A stretch of DNA of 11,496 nt from Dunaliella salina (Eukaryota > Chlorophyta > Chlorophyceae > Chlamydomonadales > Dunaliellaceae): the NCBI GenBank assembly GCA_002284615.2, contig MU069685.1, positions 9,904 through 21,399 on the forward strand. The letters run 5' to 3'. This document shows positions 1 through 8,166 of the stretch, one piece after another. Both the position numbers and the translations under genes were made by a program. Numbering within the stretch: position 1 is the first letter of the stretch; every line of letters begins with the position of its first letter. The notes under the pieces were generated by a model that was given only the letters and a program-made list of their open reading frames with translations, was not told where the DNA came from and searched no databases.

Positions 1-19
1 ACACACACACCATTGCTGG

Positions 20-78
20 GAACCTTTCCTGCATGCATGCAGCCTCTTGCCTGCGTGGACTTTTTTTTAGAGGACTGA
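20..78 (-). mobile_element. small LINE fragment related to copy C
   Basis: This stretch aligns by eye with 10612-10677 inside copy C. Shared blocks are the GGA(A)CCTTTCC start, a GC(A/G)GCCTCT(T/G)GCCTGCGT(G/A)GAC core, a T-rich run and an AGAGG(A/C)CTGA or AGAGGCTGA end. The T-run is shorter here. In copy C this part lies in the weakly conserved linker before the methyltransferase-like domain, so I take this as a small remnant of another element of the same family. It is preceded by (AC)5 at 1-10. The similarity stops at about 78, and no reading frame can be followed. Confidence 0.5.
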
Positions 79-957
79 CAGCTTACCACCTTCTTTTTTT
101 CTGCGATGGCGTACTTTTGAGGACACTTTTCAGTACTTAGAGATGATGACTAACTCATCAACAAACTGCAGACCAAAGGAGCCGAGTTCAAGCACACAAG
201 ATTGCACTGGCAATGAAAGCAACATGGATCCCTAGTAGGAGGCATGGGGGAATGCATGGGGGAGTCCAAGATCCAAAGCTCCAAGCCATGTATGGGAGTT
301 GTCTGGGGCCTGATGGACTCCGCGTTAGCTGATAGGGTGTTTGGAGTATCGTGACAACTGTTTACGAAGCTCCAAGCAATGCACCTGATAACTTATGCTG
401 AAACATTTCATTAATGTATACCTTTCAGGCCGCTGCTGCGGTTCCTTTCATGAACATTGCAATGCATCTACGGTGGATGCTGTGGATTGAAGGACTGAGC
501 ATATCATGTGGTGTCACGGGAGTATATTTTCAAGAACCTGACATGCAACCTGGTCAGGTTTGTGAGCTTAACTTTGCATGCACATGTCGTGCAGAGTAAT
601 TGTGCGTATGTTTCAGAAGTTGACACTTCCAAACTCATCTCAAGGCTTTGTCTCCACACAGTTTACATCTGTATACAAGTTTGAGCACTGCTTTCTATTT
701 TTCAGACTGGTCTGGTTACAGGCCTCTGTGTTTCCGCTCAGCTGCCCTTGTAGTCAAATAATGCGATGTAACCTTGCCAAACTGGTCAACACGCATTTTG
801 CTGCTGAGGAGGCCCTCGGGCCTTGCCTGGCCGGCATGTCTCTTAGAATGTCCAAGCGTTTCTTTGCTTACAACCTCAACATTGATTAATTAATGTCTGT
901 GTGCCTGAAACGCTGTGACTGTGCATCATATAACTCTTTCCTTCCAACTTGGACTGC
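79..957. other. left flank without a supported gene
   Basis: Open frames exist on the plus strand here (414-599, 578-889), but their translations show no domain, no plausible composition and no similarity to the rest of the window. There are two small repeats. GCATGGGGGA occurs at 242-251 and 254-263. An AGCTCCAAGC(C/A)ATG pair occurs at 277-290 and 368-381. I see no tRNA, rRNA or promoter that I would defend. It may be host intergenic DNA, an intron, or older element sequence decayed past recognition. It directly abuts the 3' end of LINE copy A. Confidence 0.4.
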
Positions 958-959
958 CT

Positions 960-1094
960 TGCAAAAGAGAAAAAGAAAAAAGAAAAACTATGTAGGCAGA
1001 GAAACTCTCCATACATCAATTAAGGAAGAGGAGACACATTGGCTCAGAAAAGAGCCGTGTGCCCACTCCACCACAAGGTATGAAAAAGAGAATG
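960..1094 (-). other. 3'UTR and 3' terminus of LINE copy A
   Basis: Just after the stop codon at 1095-1097 this region aligns with the 3'UTR of copy C (9413-9538). Shared parts are TT(A)ATTGATGT, the CTGCCTRCRTAG block and a pyrimidine tract TTTTTCTTTTT, all read on the minus strand. Similarity between the two copies ends at TTTTGCAA (959-966), which I take as the element's 3' end. There is no poly(A) tail. A hairpin is formed by 1041-1045 and 1052-1056 (GGCTC/GAGCC), and ACAC at 1034-1037 can add to it by pairing with GTGT at 1057-1060 across a three-base bulge. In target-primed elements such structures often serve as the reverse transcriptase recognition site; that role is inferred here. 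Confidence 0.6.
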
Positions 1095-1526
1095 CTAATG
1101 TGGATCTGGAGGGTTACTAGAAGCACCTGGTTCTAGAACTTGGCTGTGGGAAGAATTCTTGCTTTCAATAGCGCGGCGTGTGGTGACTAGTTTGTGTGCA
1201 TATTGTAGAGGATGAGCATGAAGTTGTTGGGCAAGCTTAGTGGCACGCTGGTGATCCAATCCTAGATGTTTGAATTGCTTCAGGGTATGCTCAGTGTAAA
1301 TAGTTCCACCTACACCCAGGAGAATAGGGTGCATTGTAACGACTTTAGCGTGAATAAGTTTACACAGGTCTGCATGCTGCTGCTTTGCAGCTTTCAACTG
1401 GTGCTCAGGCCTTGTGTCTTCACAGAACTTGATTTCTATCAAGTGCACATGGCGTTCATTCGCATACAGTTTGAGGGGTTGCCGTCCACGCCTAATCCTG
1501 GTGGTCCTCCGCGTGGACCTTCGCAA
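1095..1526 (-). pseudogene. LINE copy A: RLE second half and conserved C-terminal tail
   Basis: This frame carries the ExK half of a PD-(D/E)xK restriction-like endonuclease as HLIEIKFCEDTRP, with Glu31 and Lys33 of this frame at 1434-1436 and 1428-1430. The matching PD half lies in the overlapping frame at 1439-2905, so a frameshift in the overlap (1439-1526) separates the two. The first 25 residues or so are probably out of frame and not real protein. After ExK comes a tail of about 100 residues with an ILLGVGGTIYT block and a LGLDHQRATKLAQQLHAH helix-like block, ending NPPDPH. Copies B and C share this tail. In R2-like elements the RLE nicks target DNA to prime reverse transcription. Confidence 0.75.
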
Positions 1527-2905
1527 AAGATGTTGTGTTTGAATGGAAGAACATTGTGAGAAGTTGGCTTGGCATTAAGAAGGGTGATCAAAATAGCATC
1601 TGGTCGACTTGTCTTGAGTCTTTTCCTTTCTTGAAGGTTACGAGGGAAAAAATGAGCAGGTGTAGTTCTATTTGAGGCATGTGTAGGGAGTTGAAGCTTA
1701 TGTTGTGCAAGTTTGAAATCGCTTCCAATGTCTGTGTAGACCAAGCCTGCCCCTACAGGGCATTTGCTGAGGGCTTTTGTAATCATTCTGCCTGCAATGT
1801 TATGGCGCTCAGTTCTCATGTTGGAGATGATATGATTTTGGCAGCATGAGAGCATGTGCAGTGCGCTGTCCAAATGATGGCAGCCTGGGAGGGGGCAAGA
1901 TGGATCAGTTGACTTTTTGAAGCGCACTGCATGTTTTTGGTTGTAGAGGGTGCCCATGCGGTACTGCAGGATGGTACGCTTCATGGGTACAGAGATGTTG
2001 GGCATATTTCTGAAGGCATTGCTGATTTTTTTATTTACTTGCAGTAAAAGGTTTTGATAATAAGAGTAGTAACCTGTTTTGGCATTGGCATATCCAAGCT
2101 TGTGTTCAGAATGCATGTGGGATTTGAGAGCATCTTGGAGATTGGGGAGATAGGTGAGCTTGTGGNTGGGTGGTGGACCCGTAGATCTGCCTGCAGCATG
2201 CACTCTTTCTTCCTTGGCTATCCAGAAAATATTTGTAAATGGATTTCCACCAGGACCTGCACCAGGGATCTCGGTGTCTGCCACGCAGTTCTGGGCTTGC
2301 TTTGCCTGATGCTTTGCAATGGCATCTGCACATTCATTACCAGCGATACCAGCATGGGACTTCACTTTGTAAATTCGAATTTTGGTATGGAAGTCTCTAA
2401 TGAGCGTTGAAATCATTTTAAGGACGTCTCCTTGAATATGCCTCAGATGTCTTTCAGGATAGAGAAGCTGTTTACGTATTTGATTGAAAGAGGTGAGGCT
2501 GTCTGATGCAATATCTGCATTTTTGGTAATGATAGCAGCAGCAATTGCTGCTAATTCAGCTCTAGTGATGGTTTTAGTAATTCCAATACCGTTTGGGTCT
2601 ACAAAGTTTTTGCTGTCAGTGGACGGGCAGTAGACGCCTGCTCCAATTTCTTGCTTTCCATTACAGACAAGGCAGCTGCCATCTTTGTATGCCCATGTCC
2701 TCCAATCAGCAACTTTGAGAGTTAGGGGAGTTCTGGGTTGGCTGGGCACCAAGTCTGTATCTTGGGTACTTGAATGTAAATTTCTAGGGTGTTTAGAGGC
2801 ATGTTGTTTGTCAAAAGGGAGGCGTTCCAGTTTATTGAAGCCTGGCATATGTGAGCATGCATGGGATTTAGGACAGGGTGGCTGCTGACGTTTGTCAGCT
2901 TCCAC
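1439..2905 (-). pseudogene. LINE copy A: RNase H, CCHC zinc knuckle and first half of RLE
   Basis: The longest open frame in the window (488 codons). RNase H occupies about residues 70-200. The acidic residues are Asp75 in YKDGS, Glu117 in RAEL, Asp135 in ASDS and Asp194 in ECADA, with the His184 loop in KSHAG, so all catalytic positions are present. This enzyme removes the RNA strand from the RNA:cDNA hybrid. Residues 337-355 give C-x4-C-x7-H-x4-C, the knuckle that precedes the RLE in R2-type elements. It is followed by RHN (367-369) and RPDAIL with the PD at 435-436. After about residue 450 the frame leaves the protein and ends at 1439, while the ExK half continues in the 1095-1526 frame. 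The first few residues are also suspect, because the frame joins the methyltransferase-like frame (2722-3426) through another shift near 2880-2905. There is one N at 2165 (residue 247), between domains. Confidence 0.85.
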
Positions 2906-3426
2906 TGTGTGGTTTCTTTCAAATCTCCTTTCAGGCCCTGTAGCCAGTGTTTGTTATGATTGTTGAGATGAACTCGAGCTGCAGTGTTCCAGACAGCAAA
3001 AATACAAAGGTCCCAGGTATGCTGAGGTATAGGTATCTCTTGATTAGGACATGATTGAGGGGCACTGTAAACAAGTGTTTTGCGAGGTATGGCTCCAAGG
3101 TTATAACAGAGGTGTGGGTAGGCAGTGACAAGTTTGGAGTAGGGGTTGGTTATCATGTTCTTATTCCAAGCCGGAAGGAACATGAATGTAGCAGTGGCTT
3201 CTGTGTTGAGAATGGCAGAGTAAATGGCATGTTGCAAAGCTTGGGTCATGATATCCTCGTCATAAATGGGATGGCAGACTGAGAAGCCTGAAAATTTGGA
3301 TGAGAAGGCATTATGCATGGCACCAAAAAGAGCATCTCTGGAGTCCGCACTGCTTTGGCTAGCAGTCAGTCGGTTTGACTGGAGGCCTTTCTTCTCTGTA
3401 ACTGTAACTGTAACTGGAGTCCGCAC
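2722..3426 (-). pseudogene. LINE copy A: methyltransferase-like domain
   Basis: The meaningful part begins at about residue 27. It reads RDALFGAMHNAF, then SGFSVCHPIYDEDIM, then an A-rich helix and TATFMFLPAW, and later YPHLCYNLGAIPRKTLVY. A block of the same design occurs in copy C at 10161-10415 (RDRVFGA, FCHPAYDDE, AAFMLLP). FGA...G-S-x-x-[N/H]P-x-[YF] followed by a helix and a strand ending in LP-x-W recalls the N6-adenine methyltransferase fold, in particular PCIF1/CAPAM-like proteins with an NPPF motif. Here the motif is HPIY (3262-3273), so activity is doubtful. Residues 1-26 come from an inserted repeat (3339-3427) and are not native. The function is inferred from pattern only. The C-terminal 60 residues or so (below about 2890) are out of frame. 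Confidence 0.55.
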
Positions 3427-3427
3427 T
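3339..3427 (+). mobile_element. 63-bp insertion with 13-bp target-site duplication and hexamer tail
   Basis: The 13-mer TGGAGTCCGCACT occurs exactly at 3339-3351 and 3415-3427. Between them, 3352-3414 ends in three CTGTAA hexamers plus a partial unit. Removing one repeat and the insert (76 bp) rejoins the minus-strand frame, giving YWSADSRDALFGA. Copy C has the uninterrupted counterpart YWSPFARDRVFGA. This shows that the DNA was inserted and that the flanking repeat is a true target-site duplication. A short tandem-repeat tail beside a target-site duplication of variable length is typical of a severely 5'-truncated LINE or SINE inserted in plus orientation. The parent family cannot be told from 63 bp. 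Confidence 0.8.
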
Positions 3428-3468
3428 CCAATAATTATGGTATTGTGGGTTGTGGTCTAGTGGGGAAG

Positions 3469-3738
3469 TTATTTTTCTTGGGTTACCAAAGCCCAATTTT
3501 GAAAGGCAGTATGAATGTGAGTTGGGAGGGCTCTTGAAAAAGAGTCTTTGATCTTCTTGCTAGANTACTTTCTTTCAAGCATGGATTTGCGGGTAAGAAG
3601 TCCTTGCAGCTCAGTGGCAAAGCTGCCAGGAGGTGGTGTCATTTTCTCGTGCATGCCAGCAAACTTGGCTCCATAAAAAGCCCTGTAGAGGATTTGGAAG
3701 CGGTTAGGAGATTTCATCATGGTATGATACGAACACAT
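3469..3738 (-). pseudogene. LINE copy A: linker before the methyltransferase-like domain
   Basis: This frame reads NRFQILYRAFYGAKFAGMHEKM, then PPGSFATELQGLL, and ends in HIHTAFQNWALVTQE. Copy C shows matching pieces in the same order: RLQILLQAYSAARQAGLH (about 10680-10790) and FLTALTSCALVTQERLA (about 10416-10470). The frame stops just after VTQE. Shifting by one base lets it continue as ITSPLDHNPQYHNYWS into the methyltransferase-like part, so a small indel at about 3470-3480 broke it. One N at 3565 falls in a Lys/Ser-rich stretch. I recognise no catalytic motif; it may be the N-terminal part of the methyltransferase-like module. Confidence 0.6.
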
Positions 3739-4187
3739 TTGCCTTGCGTATTATATATGCAAGCCATGTGTGCCTTGTAAATTTCTGGGAGAATGAGGGG
3801 TGTTGGAGTAGGGGGGGAACGGCTGTGGAATCCTGTGTCAGGTGATACTCGATGAGAGGGTTGCTTGTCTGTGTATTTTACAAGGTCAACCTCACGCAGC
3901 CAATATTCGCATGTGCTTGTGGGTTTTATGTCTGCTTGTGGATTATTGGGGTTTGTATCAAATGGGATTTTGTTGCGCAATTCTGTGTCCAACTTCTGCT
4001 GCCATACACTGGTTTCAGTAGGTTTTTCAAAGCCCTGTCTTTCCAGATTTGAGAGGGCAGAGTCTGCCGTGGGTGTTGAAAGGTTAGGCTTGCTTTGTTG
4101 TGCTTCAAACTTGAGCAAACACTCTTTGAATTTAGGCCACGTCTCCTGTAAATCCTCTGATTCCCAAGAGGGTTTCCAAGTGACCCT
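3717..4187 (-). pseudogene. LINE copy A: chromodomain-like strip and linker
   Basis: The frame is open upstream of its first usual start, back to about 4224. It gives LWRVTWKPSWESEDLQETW (about 4143-4197) then FKECLLKFE, followed by a Ser/Thr/Asn-rich linker with ALSNLERQGF and ending IYKAHMACIYNTQGKC. The VxWxPSWExEDLxxTW pattern recalls the strand-helix end of a chromodomain (VKWxGYxxxxxTWEP), a histone-reading fold. Only about 25 residues fit, so this is weak. The linker is shared with copy C (TCQGF and FDLEF at 10892-11100; ACIYDTKRKC near 10780). A frameshift at about 4210-4240 separates it from the PHD frame, and another at about 3725-3745 from the next piece. Confidence 0.5.
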
Positions 4188-4246
4188 CCAGAGTTCTTGC
4201 TTAGTCTGTCGCTCTCTATCAGTTTTTGGGCATCATTTAGGCTTGC

Positions 4247-4432
4247 ACAGGCGGGACATGCCTATGTGTTAGCCGTTGCAATTTCTTGTCTTTGCTCATC
4301 CGAGTAGCATCCAAGTTCCTTCATGCATTCCCAATGGTACGTCCGGTGGCACACATCACAAATATACATATCAGGAAATGGAGGATTGAAAGTTTCTGTT
4401 TCATAACTATGATGGTAATTGCATATTTGGCA
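4247..4432 (-). pseudogene. LINE copy A: PHD-type zinc finger
   Basis: Reading through one stop, the frame gives the full C4HC3 spacing. C-x2-C is in CQIC (Cys codons 4430-4432 and 4421-4423), then 20 residues, C-x2-C in CDVC, x4, H-x2-C in HWEC, 22 positions, and C-x2-C in CPAC (4247-4258). PHD fingers read histone H3 tails, which in a retrotransposon could guide integration to particular chromatin. A TAG at 4262-4264 lies just before the last CPAC pair, and another TAG at 4442-4444 ends the upstream frame just before the first Cys pair. The metal ligands are all intact although the frame is broken twice. A RING or other cross-brace finger is the alternative, but the C4HC3 order favours PHD. 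Confidence 0.7.
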
Positions 4433-4444
4433 GCAGGCACACTA

Positions 4445-5275
4445 AATATCAGTGCGAGCAGCAGGTGAGATATTTTCATGTACAAGGTTAGCTTGTTTGA
4501 ACAGTGGCAGGGCCCATTTTTCAATGATCATGGGTGCGTAATGGGTATGGTATTGTACTTGAAGGTGGGTGGGGGAGTTTGGTTGCTCTTTCTTGTTGTC
4601 TGCATAGACTCTCCAATCATCTATGTGGGTAATATCTAAATCATGATAGAAGATAGAACTGATAGCATGGCTAGCAGTAGTCTCTTTAGCAAGTTTCTCG
4701 GCTGTCTCTCTCCTATAGTTCCAGATTTTTGGGCCTTGGGAAGGCGAGCGTAGAGAGTGGATGGCTGGGGAAACGATCTCTCTGTATGTGTGGAGCAATT
4801 GTTGCCTCTTCTTTCTGGGTCTCTTTGTTTGAGTGTCTAGGCAGTGTGGAATATGATTTTGTGTCCGAGCGTTGAAACAATTATCTGTCTGATGTATGTG
4901 GTTAGTGCTTGGGGTGTTGGACCGTGTAGGGGTATGGTGAGCAGTGCTAAGGCAACCATGTGAGCTGCTATTATTTGGGGTATCCTGGCTGAATTGGGAC
5001 ATGAAAGAAGGGGTATTTCTCAAAGCTGAACGCGTGCGTTTGCTGGGTGGCCCTTCAACAGTAGTATTTTGTATTGCCAGAGCCTGGGTATTCAAACTTG
5101 TAGTGAGTCTGCCTGTAGACTGGTGGAGTATTTGTGTGGATGTAATGCTGGGTGTAGCATTGGAGCGAGATCTTTTGCTGAGAGGCTCCTCGGGTGACTG
5201 CATTTCTATGGCATCTGCGACTGGTTGTGTTCCAGGGGAATTTATAGGTGAGAGGTGATTGACTGTACGTCTGAG
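4445..5275 (-). pseudogene. LINE copy A: low-complexity linker upstream of the PHD finger, first block
   Basis: This frame runs from the TGA at 5276-5278 to the TAG at 4442-4444. It begins RRTVNHLSPINSPGTQPVAD and includes two similar SKR(S/T)RS basic motifs, a Ser/Thr/Asn-rich middle, a basic KRPRKKRQQLLHTYREI stretch that could be a nuclear localisation signal, and IWNYRRETAEKLAKETT. It ends HYAPMIIEKWALPLFKQ shortly before the PHD finger. The same reading frame continues on both sides of the two stops, so these are simple nonsense mutations in what was one long frame. I recognise no enzymatic motif. All of it above 4513 is repeated at 6341-7102. Confidence 0.6.
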
Positions 5276-5773
5276 TCAGCGTCCGACGTGTTCATGGGTG
5301 TAATAAGATATGGAGCGGGGCTGTGGTGGTGGCACTGCTTGAGTGGGAGGGATGAAGCTGTGTTGGGAGTTTGATCGTGGGTTAACCTGGGTATGGGAAG
5401 GCTGTTCCCCACCCATGCTGGTGTTGGTAAGACCGCTCACATGTGTGTTGTTGATACGACAGTAAACTGGAAGGGTATTTGCTTCCGTGCTTTTGTAGGC
5501 AATGATCTTTTGGATTGACAATGTGTTCAATTCTTGCTGTGGGGCAAGGTTGACAAGAGCTGCCAGCCTGTTAAGTGCGATTTTACATTTGTTGTTCACC
5601 TTGGGGTGTTTAGCCTGAAGTTGAGAAACTGAGATGATGTGAGTTTTGCGACGAGATGTAAGCTCATGTATCCCGCTGATTCCCATATTTCCCATATAGC
5701 AGAGGTTGCATAATGCAGGTGATGAGATTAGGTAGGTTATGAGGGGGTGGTTTGTGCAGGGTGAGGGCTTCAC
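5276..5773 (-). pseudogene. LINE copy A: post-reverse-transcriptase linker, first block
   Basis: The useful part begins at about residue 25, where MGISGIHELTSRRKTHIISVSQLQ takes over from the reverse transcriptase frame after a frameshift at about 5683-5713. A Leu-rich stretch (CKIALNRLAALVNL), an Asn/Ser/Pro-rich segment and a proline run follow. The TGA at 5276-5278 stops it, but the same frame continues directly into the next segment. Identical sequence lies at 7103-7600. No domain is recognised. Confidence 0.55.
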
Positions 5774-6339
5774 AAATGTGCTCTTGTTCCTCCTTGAACA
5801 CGCTTGTGCAATTTTTGATGAGATGGAGCTTGCTGGAATGGATGCTAGTCAGCTGGCAAGCGCGCATGTCATAGTTGAGTTGGCGTTTTATATGTATATT
5901 TGTTCCTTCTCGTTTGGTGAGGAAGGTTTGAGATAGAGTATTGAGGTTCTCAATTTGCTTAGTTAGGAGGTTGAGGCTAACTGAGCGTTGTCTTATTGAG
6001 GGGTCCTCAAGGCTGGAAGAGAGGGCAAAAGCCTGACGCCTATGGTATTCTACACAGATTGAAGTGCGCCCTAGACCAAAATTATCAGGATCTTCGCAAA
6101 CCATTGCTGCGGCTGTGCTCTTCCAGAGTTTGTGTTTGTGCATGACCATTCTGTCTATCATGGTGTCCCAGATAATAAGGTCAGTAGGGGTGCAGAGAGT
6201 TACTGCAAAAGAGTATGCAAGGCTAGGGATTATGGCTGTGCGGACTATGTTTAGCGCTTGGCGCGGGGATGCATAGGATGAGTCGAGATTATCTAGCTTA
6301 TTTTTGAGGTTATAAGTCATACGCTGAATCTGGTGCTTC
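5664..6339 (-). pseudogene. LINE copy A: reverse transcriptase thumb region, first block (cut at the N)
   Basis: Identical to the distal part of 7491-8186 over its whole length. It begins at KHQIQRMTYN because the N at 6340 cuts it just after the W of the LNWKHQ motif seen at 8160-8175. In the assembled sequence it is joined head-on to an unrelated linker frame at 6341 (the linker reads ...IIEKW, then the N). If the duplication is artefactual this segment does not exist separately. Confidence 0.6.
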
Positions 6340-7102
6340 NCCATTTTTCAATGATCATGGGTGCGTAATGGGTATGGTATTGTACTTGAAGGTGGGTGGG
6401 GGAGTTTGGTTGCTCTTTCTTGTTGTCTGCATAGACTCTCCAATCATCTATGTGGGTAATATCTAAATCATGATAGAAGATAGAACTGATAGCATGGCTA
6501 GCAGTAGTCTCTTTAGCAAGTTTCTCGGCTGTCTCTCTCCTATAGTTCCAGATTTTTGGGCCTTGGGAAGGCGAGCGTAGAGAGTGGATGGCTGGGGAAA
6601 CGATCTCTCTGTATGTGTGGAGCAATTGTTGCCTCTTCTTTCTGGGTCTCTTTGTTTGAGTGTCTAGGCAGTGTGGAATATGATTTTGTGTCCGAGCGTT
6701 GAAACAATTATCTGTCTGATGTATGTGGTTAGTGCTTGGGGTGTTGGACCGTGTAGGGGTATGGTGAGCAGTGCTAAGGCAACCATGTGAGCTGCTATTA
6801 TTTGGGGTATCCTGGCTGAATTGGGACATGAAAGAAGGGGTATTTCTCAAAGCTGAACGCGTGCGTTTGCTGGGTGGCCCTTCAACAGTAGTATTTTGTA
6901 TTGCCAGAGCCTGGGTATTCAAACTTGTAGTGAGTCTGCCTGTAGACTGGTGGAGTATTTGTGTGGATGTAATGCTGGGTGTAGCATTGGAGCGAGATCT
7001 TTTGCTGAGAGGCTCCTCGGGTGACTGCATTTCTATGGCATCTGCGACTGGTTGTGTTCCAGGGGAATTTATAGGTGAGAGGTGATTGACTGTACGTCTG
7101 AG
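6317..7102 (-). pseudogene. LINE copy A: linker, second block (cut at the N)
   Basis: The same sequence as 4514-5275, with the basic KRPRKKRQQ stretch and the IWNYRRETAEKL region. It runs from the TGA at 7103-7105 and is cut at IIEKW where the N at 6340 begins. The last few residues past the N belong to the other block. In the first block the same sequence continues normally into the PHD finger, which is what an uninterrupted element would do. Confidence 0.55.
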
Positions 7103-8166
7103 TCAGCGTCCGACGTGTTCATGGGTGTAATAAGATATGGAGCGGGGCTGTGGTGGTGGCACTGCTTGAGTGGGAGGGATGAAGCTGTGTTGGGAGTTTG
7201 ATCGTGGGTTAACCTGGGTATGGGAAGGCTGTTCCCCACCCATGCTGGTGTTGGTAAGACCGCTCACATGTGTGTTGTTGATACGACAGTAAACTGGAAG
7301 GGTATTTGCTTCCGTGCTTTTGTAGGCAATGATCTTTTGGATTGACAATGTGTTCAATTCTTGCTGTGGGGCAAGGTTGACAAGAGCTGCCAGCCTGTTA
7401 AGTGCGATTTTACATTTGTTGTTCACCTTGGGGTGTTTAGCCTGAAGTTGAGAAACTGAGATGATGTGAGTTTTGCGACGAGATGTAAGCTCATGTATCC
7501 CGCTGATTCCCATATTTCCCATATAGCAGAGGTTGCATAATGCAGGTGATGAGATTAGGTAGGTTATGAGGGGGTGGTTTGTGCAGGGTGAGGGCTTCAC
7601 AAATGTGCTCTTGTTCCTCCTTGAACACGCTTGTGCAATTTTTGATGAGATGGAGCTTGCTGGAATGGATGCTAGTCAGCTGGCAAGCGCGCATGTCATA
7701 GTTGAGTTGGCGTTTTATATGTATATTTGTTCCTTCTCGTTTGGTGAGGAAGGTTTGAGATAGAGTATTGAGGTTCTCAATTTGCTTAGTTAGGAGGTTG
7801 AGGCTAACTGAGCGTTGTCTTATTGAGGGGTCCTCAAGGCTGGAAGAGAGGGCAAAAGCCTGACGCCTATGGTATTCTACACAGATTGAAGTGCGCCCTA
7901 GACCAAAATTATCAGGATCTTCGCAAACCATTGCTGCGGCTGTGCTCTTCCAGAGTTTGTGTTTGTGCATGACCATTCTGTCTATCATGGTGTCCCAGAT
8001 AATAAGGTCAGTAGGGGTGCAGAGAGTTACTGCAAAAGAGTATGCAAGGCTAGGGATTATGGCTGTGCGGACTATGTTTAGCGCTTGGCGCGGGGATGCA
8101 TAGGATGAGTCGAGATTATCTAGCTTATTTTTGAGGTTATAAGTCATACGCTGAATCTGGTGCTTC
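6341..8166. repeat. direct repeat block 2 (1,826 bp)
   Basis: The second copy of the block at 4514-6339. At its right-hand end the sequence continues naturally upstream into the reverse transcriptase (YLRV motif near 8190-8200), whereas block 1 continues naturally at its left-hand end into the PHD finger. Each block is continuous with true element sequence on only one side. That is the pattern expected from an unmerged contig overlap. Confidence 0.95.
7103..7600 (-). pseudogene. LINE copy A: post-reverse-transcriptase linker, second block
   Basis: Identical to 5276-5773. The part in the protein's frame starts at about 7530 with MGISGIHELTSRRKT. A small indel at about 7510-7540 separates it from the reverse transcriptase frame, which ends just downstream at 7491 as LLYGKYGNQRDT. 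The TGA at 7103-7105 is followed in the same frame by LRRTVNHLSPIN. Confidence 0.55.

Larger units (their letters stand above)
4514..6339. repeat. direct repeat block 1 (1,826 bp)
   Basis: This block is repeated at 6341-8166 with a constant offset of 1,827 bases. Translated segments compared across the two blocks are identical on both strands, and I saw no base difference when reading the lines side by side. The block boundaries coincide with a single N at 6340. The blocks carry the reverse transcriptase end and the linker of LINE copy A. A real recent tandem duplication would not be expected to place its junction exactly at an undetermined base, so two overlapping contigs joined without merging is the likelier cause. 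Confidence 0.95.

Noticed and set aside
414..1120. Plus-strand open frames in the left flank (414-599, 578-889, 893-1120)
   Set aside because: No domain, no similarity and unlikely compositions. The last one lies over the antisense of the copy A 3'UTR.
1266..1559. Plus-strand open frame with FELLQGMLSVNSST
   Set aside because: It is antisense to the RLE tail of copy A, and the minus-strand frame carries the recognisable motifs.
4944..5258. Plus-strand open frames of 104, 65 and 70 codons repeated in both duplicated blocks
   Set aside because: They are antisense shadows of the LINE linker and reverse transcriptase. Their exact duplication only reflects the repeated block.
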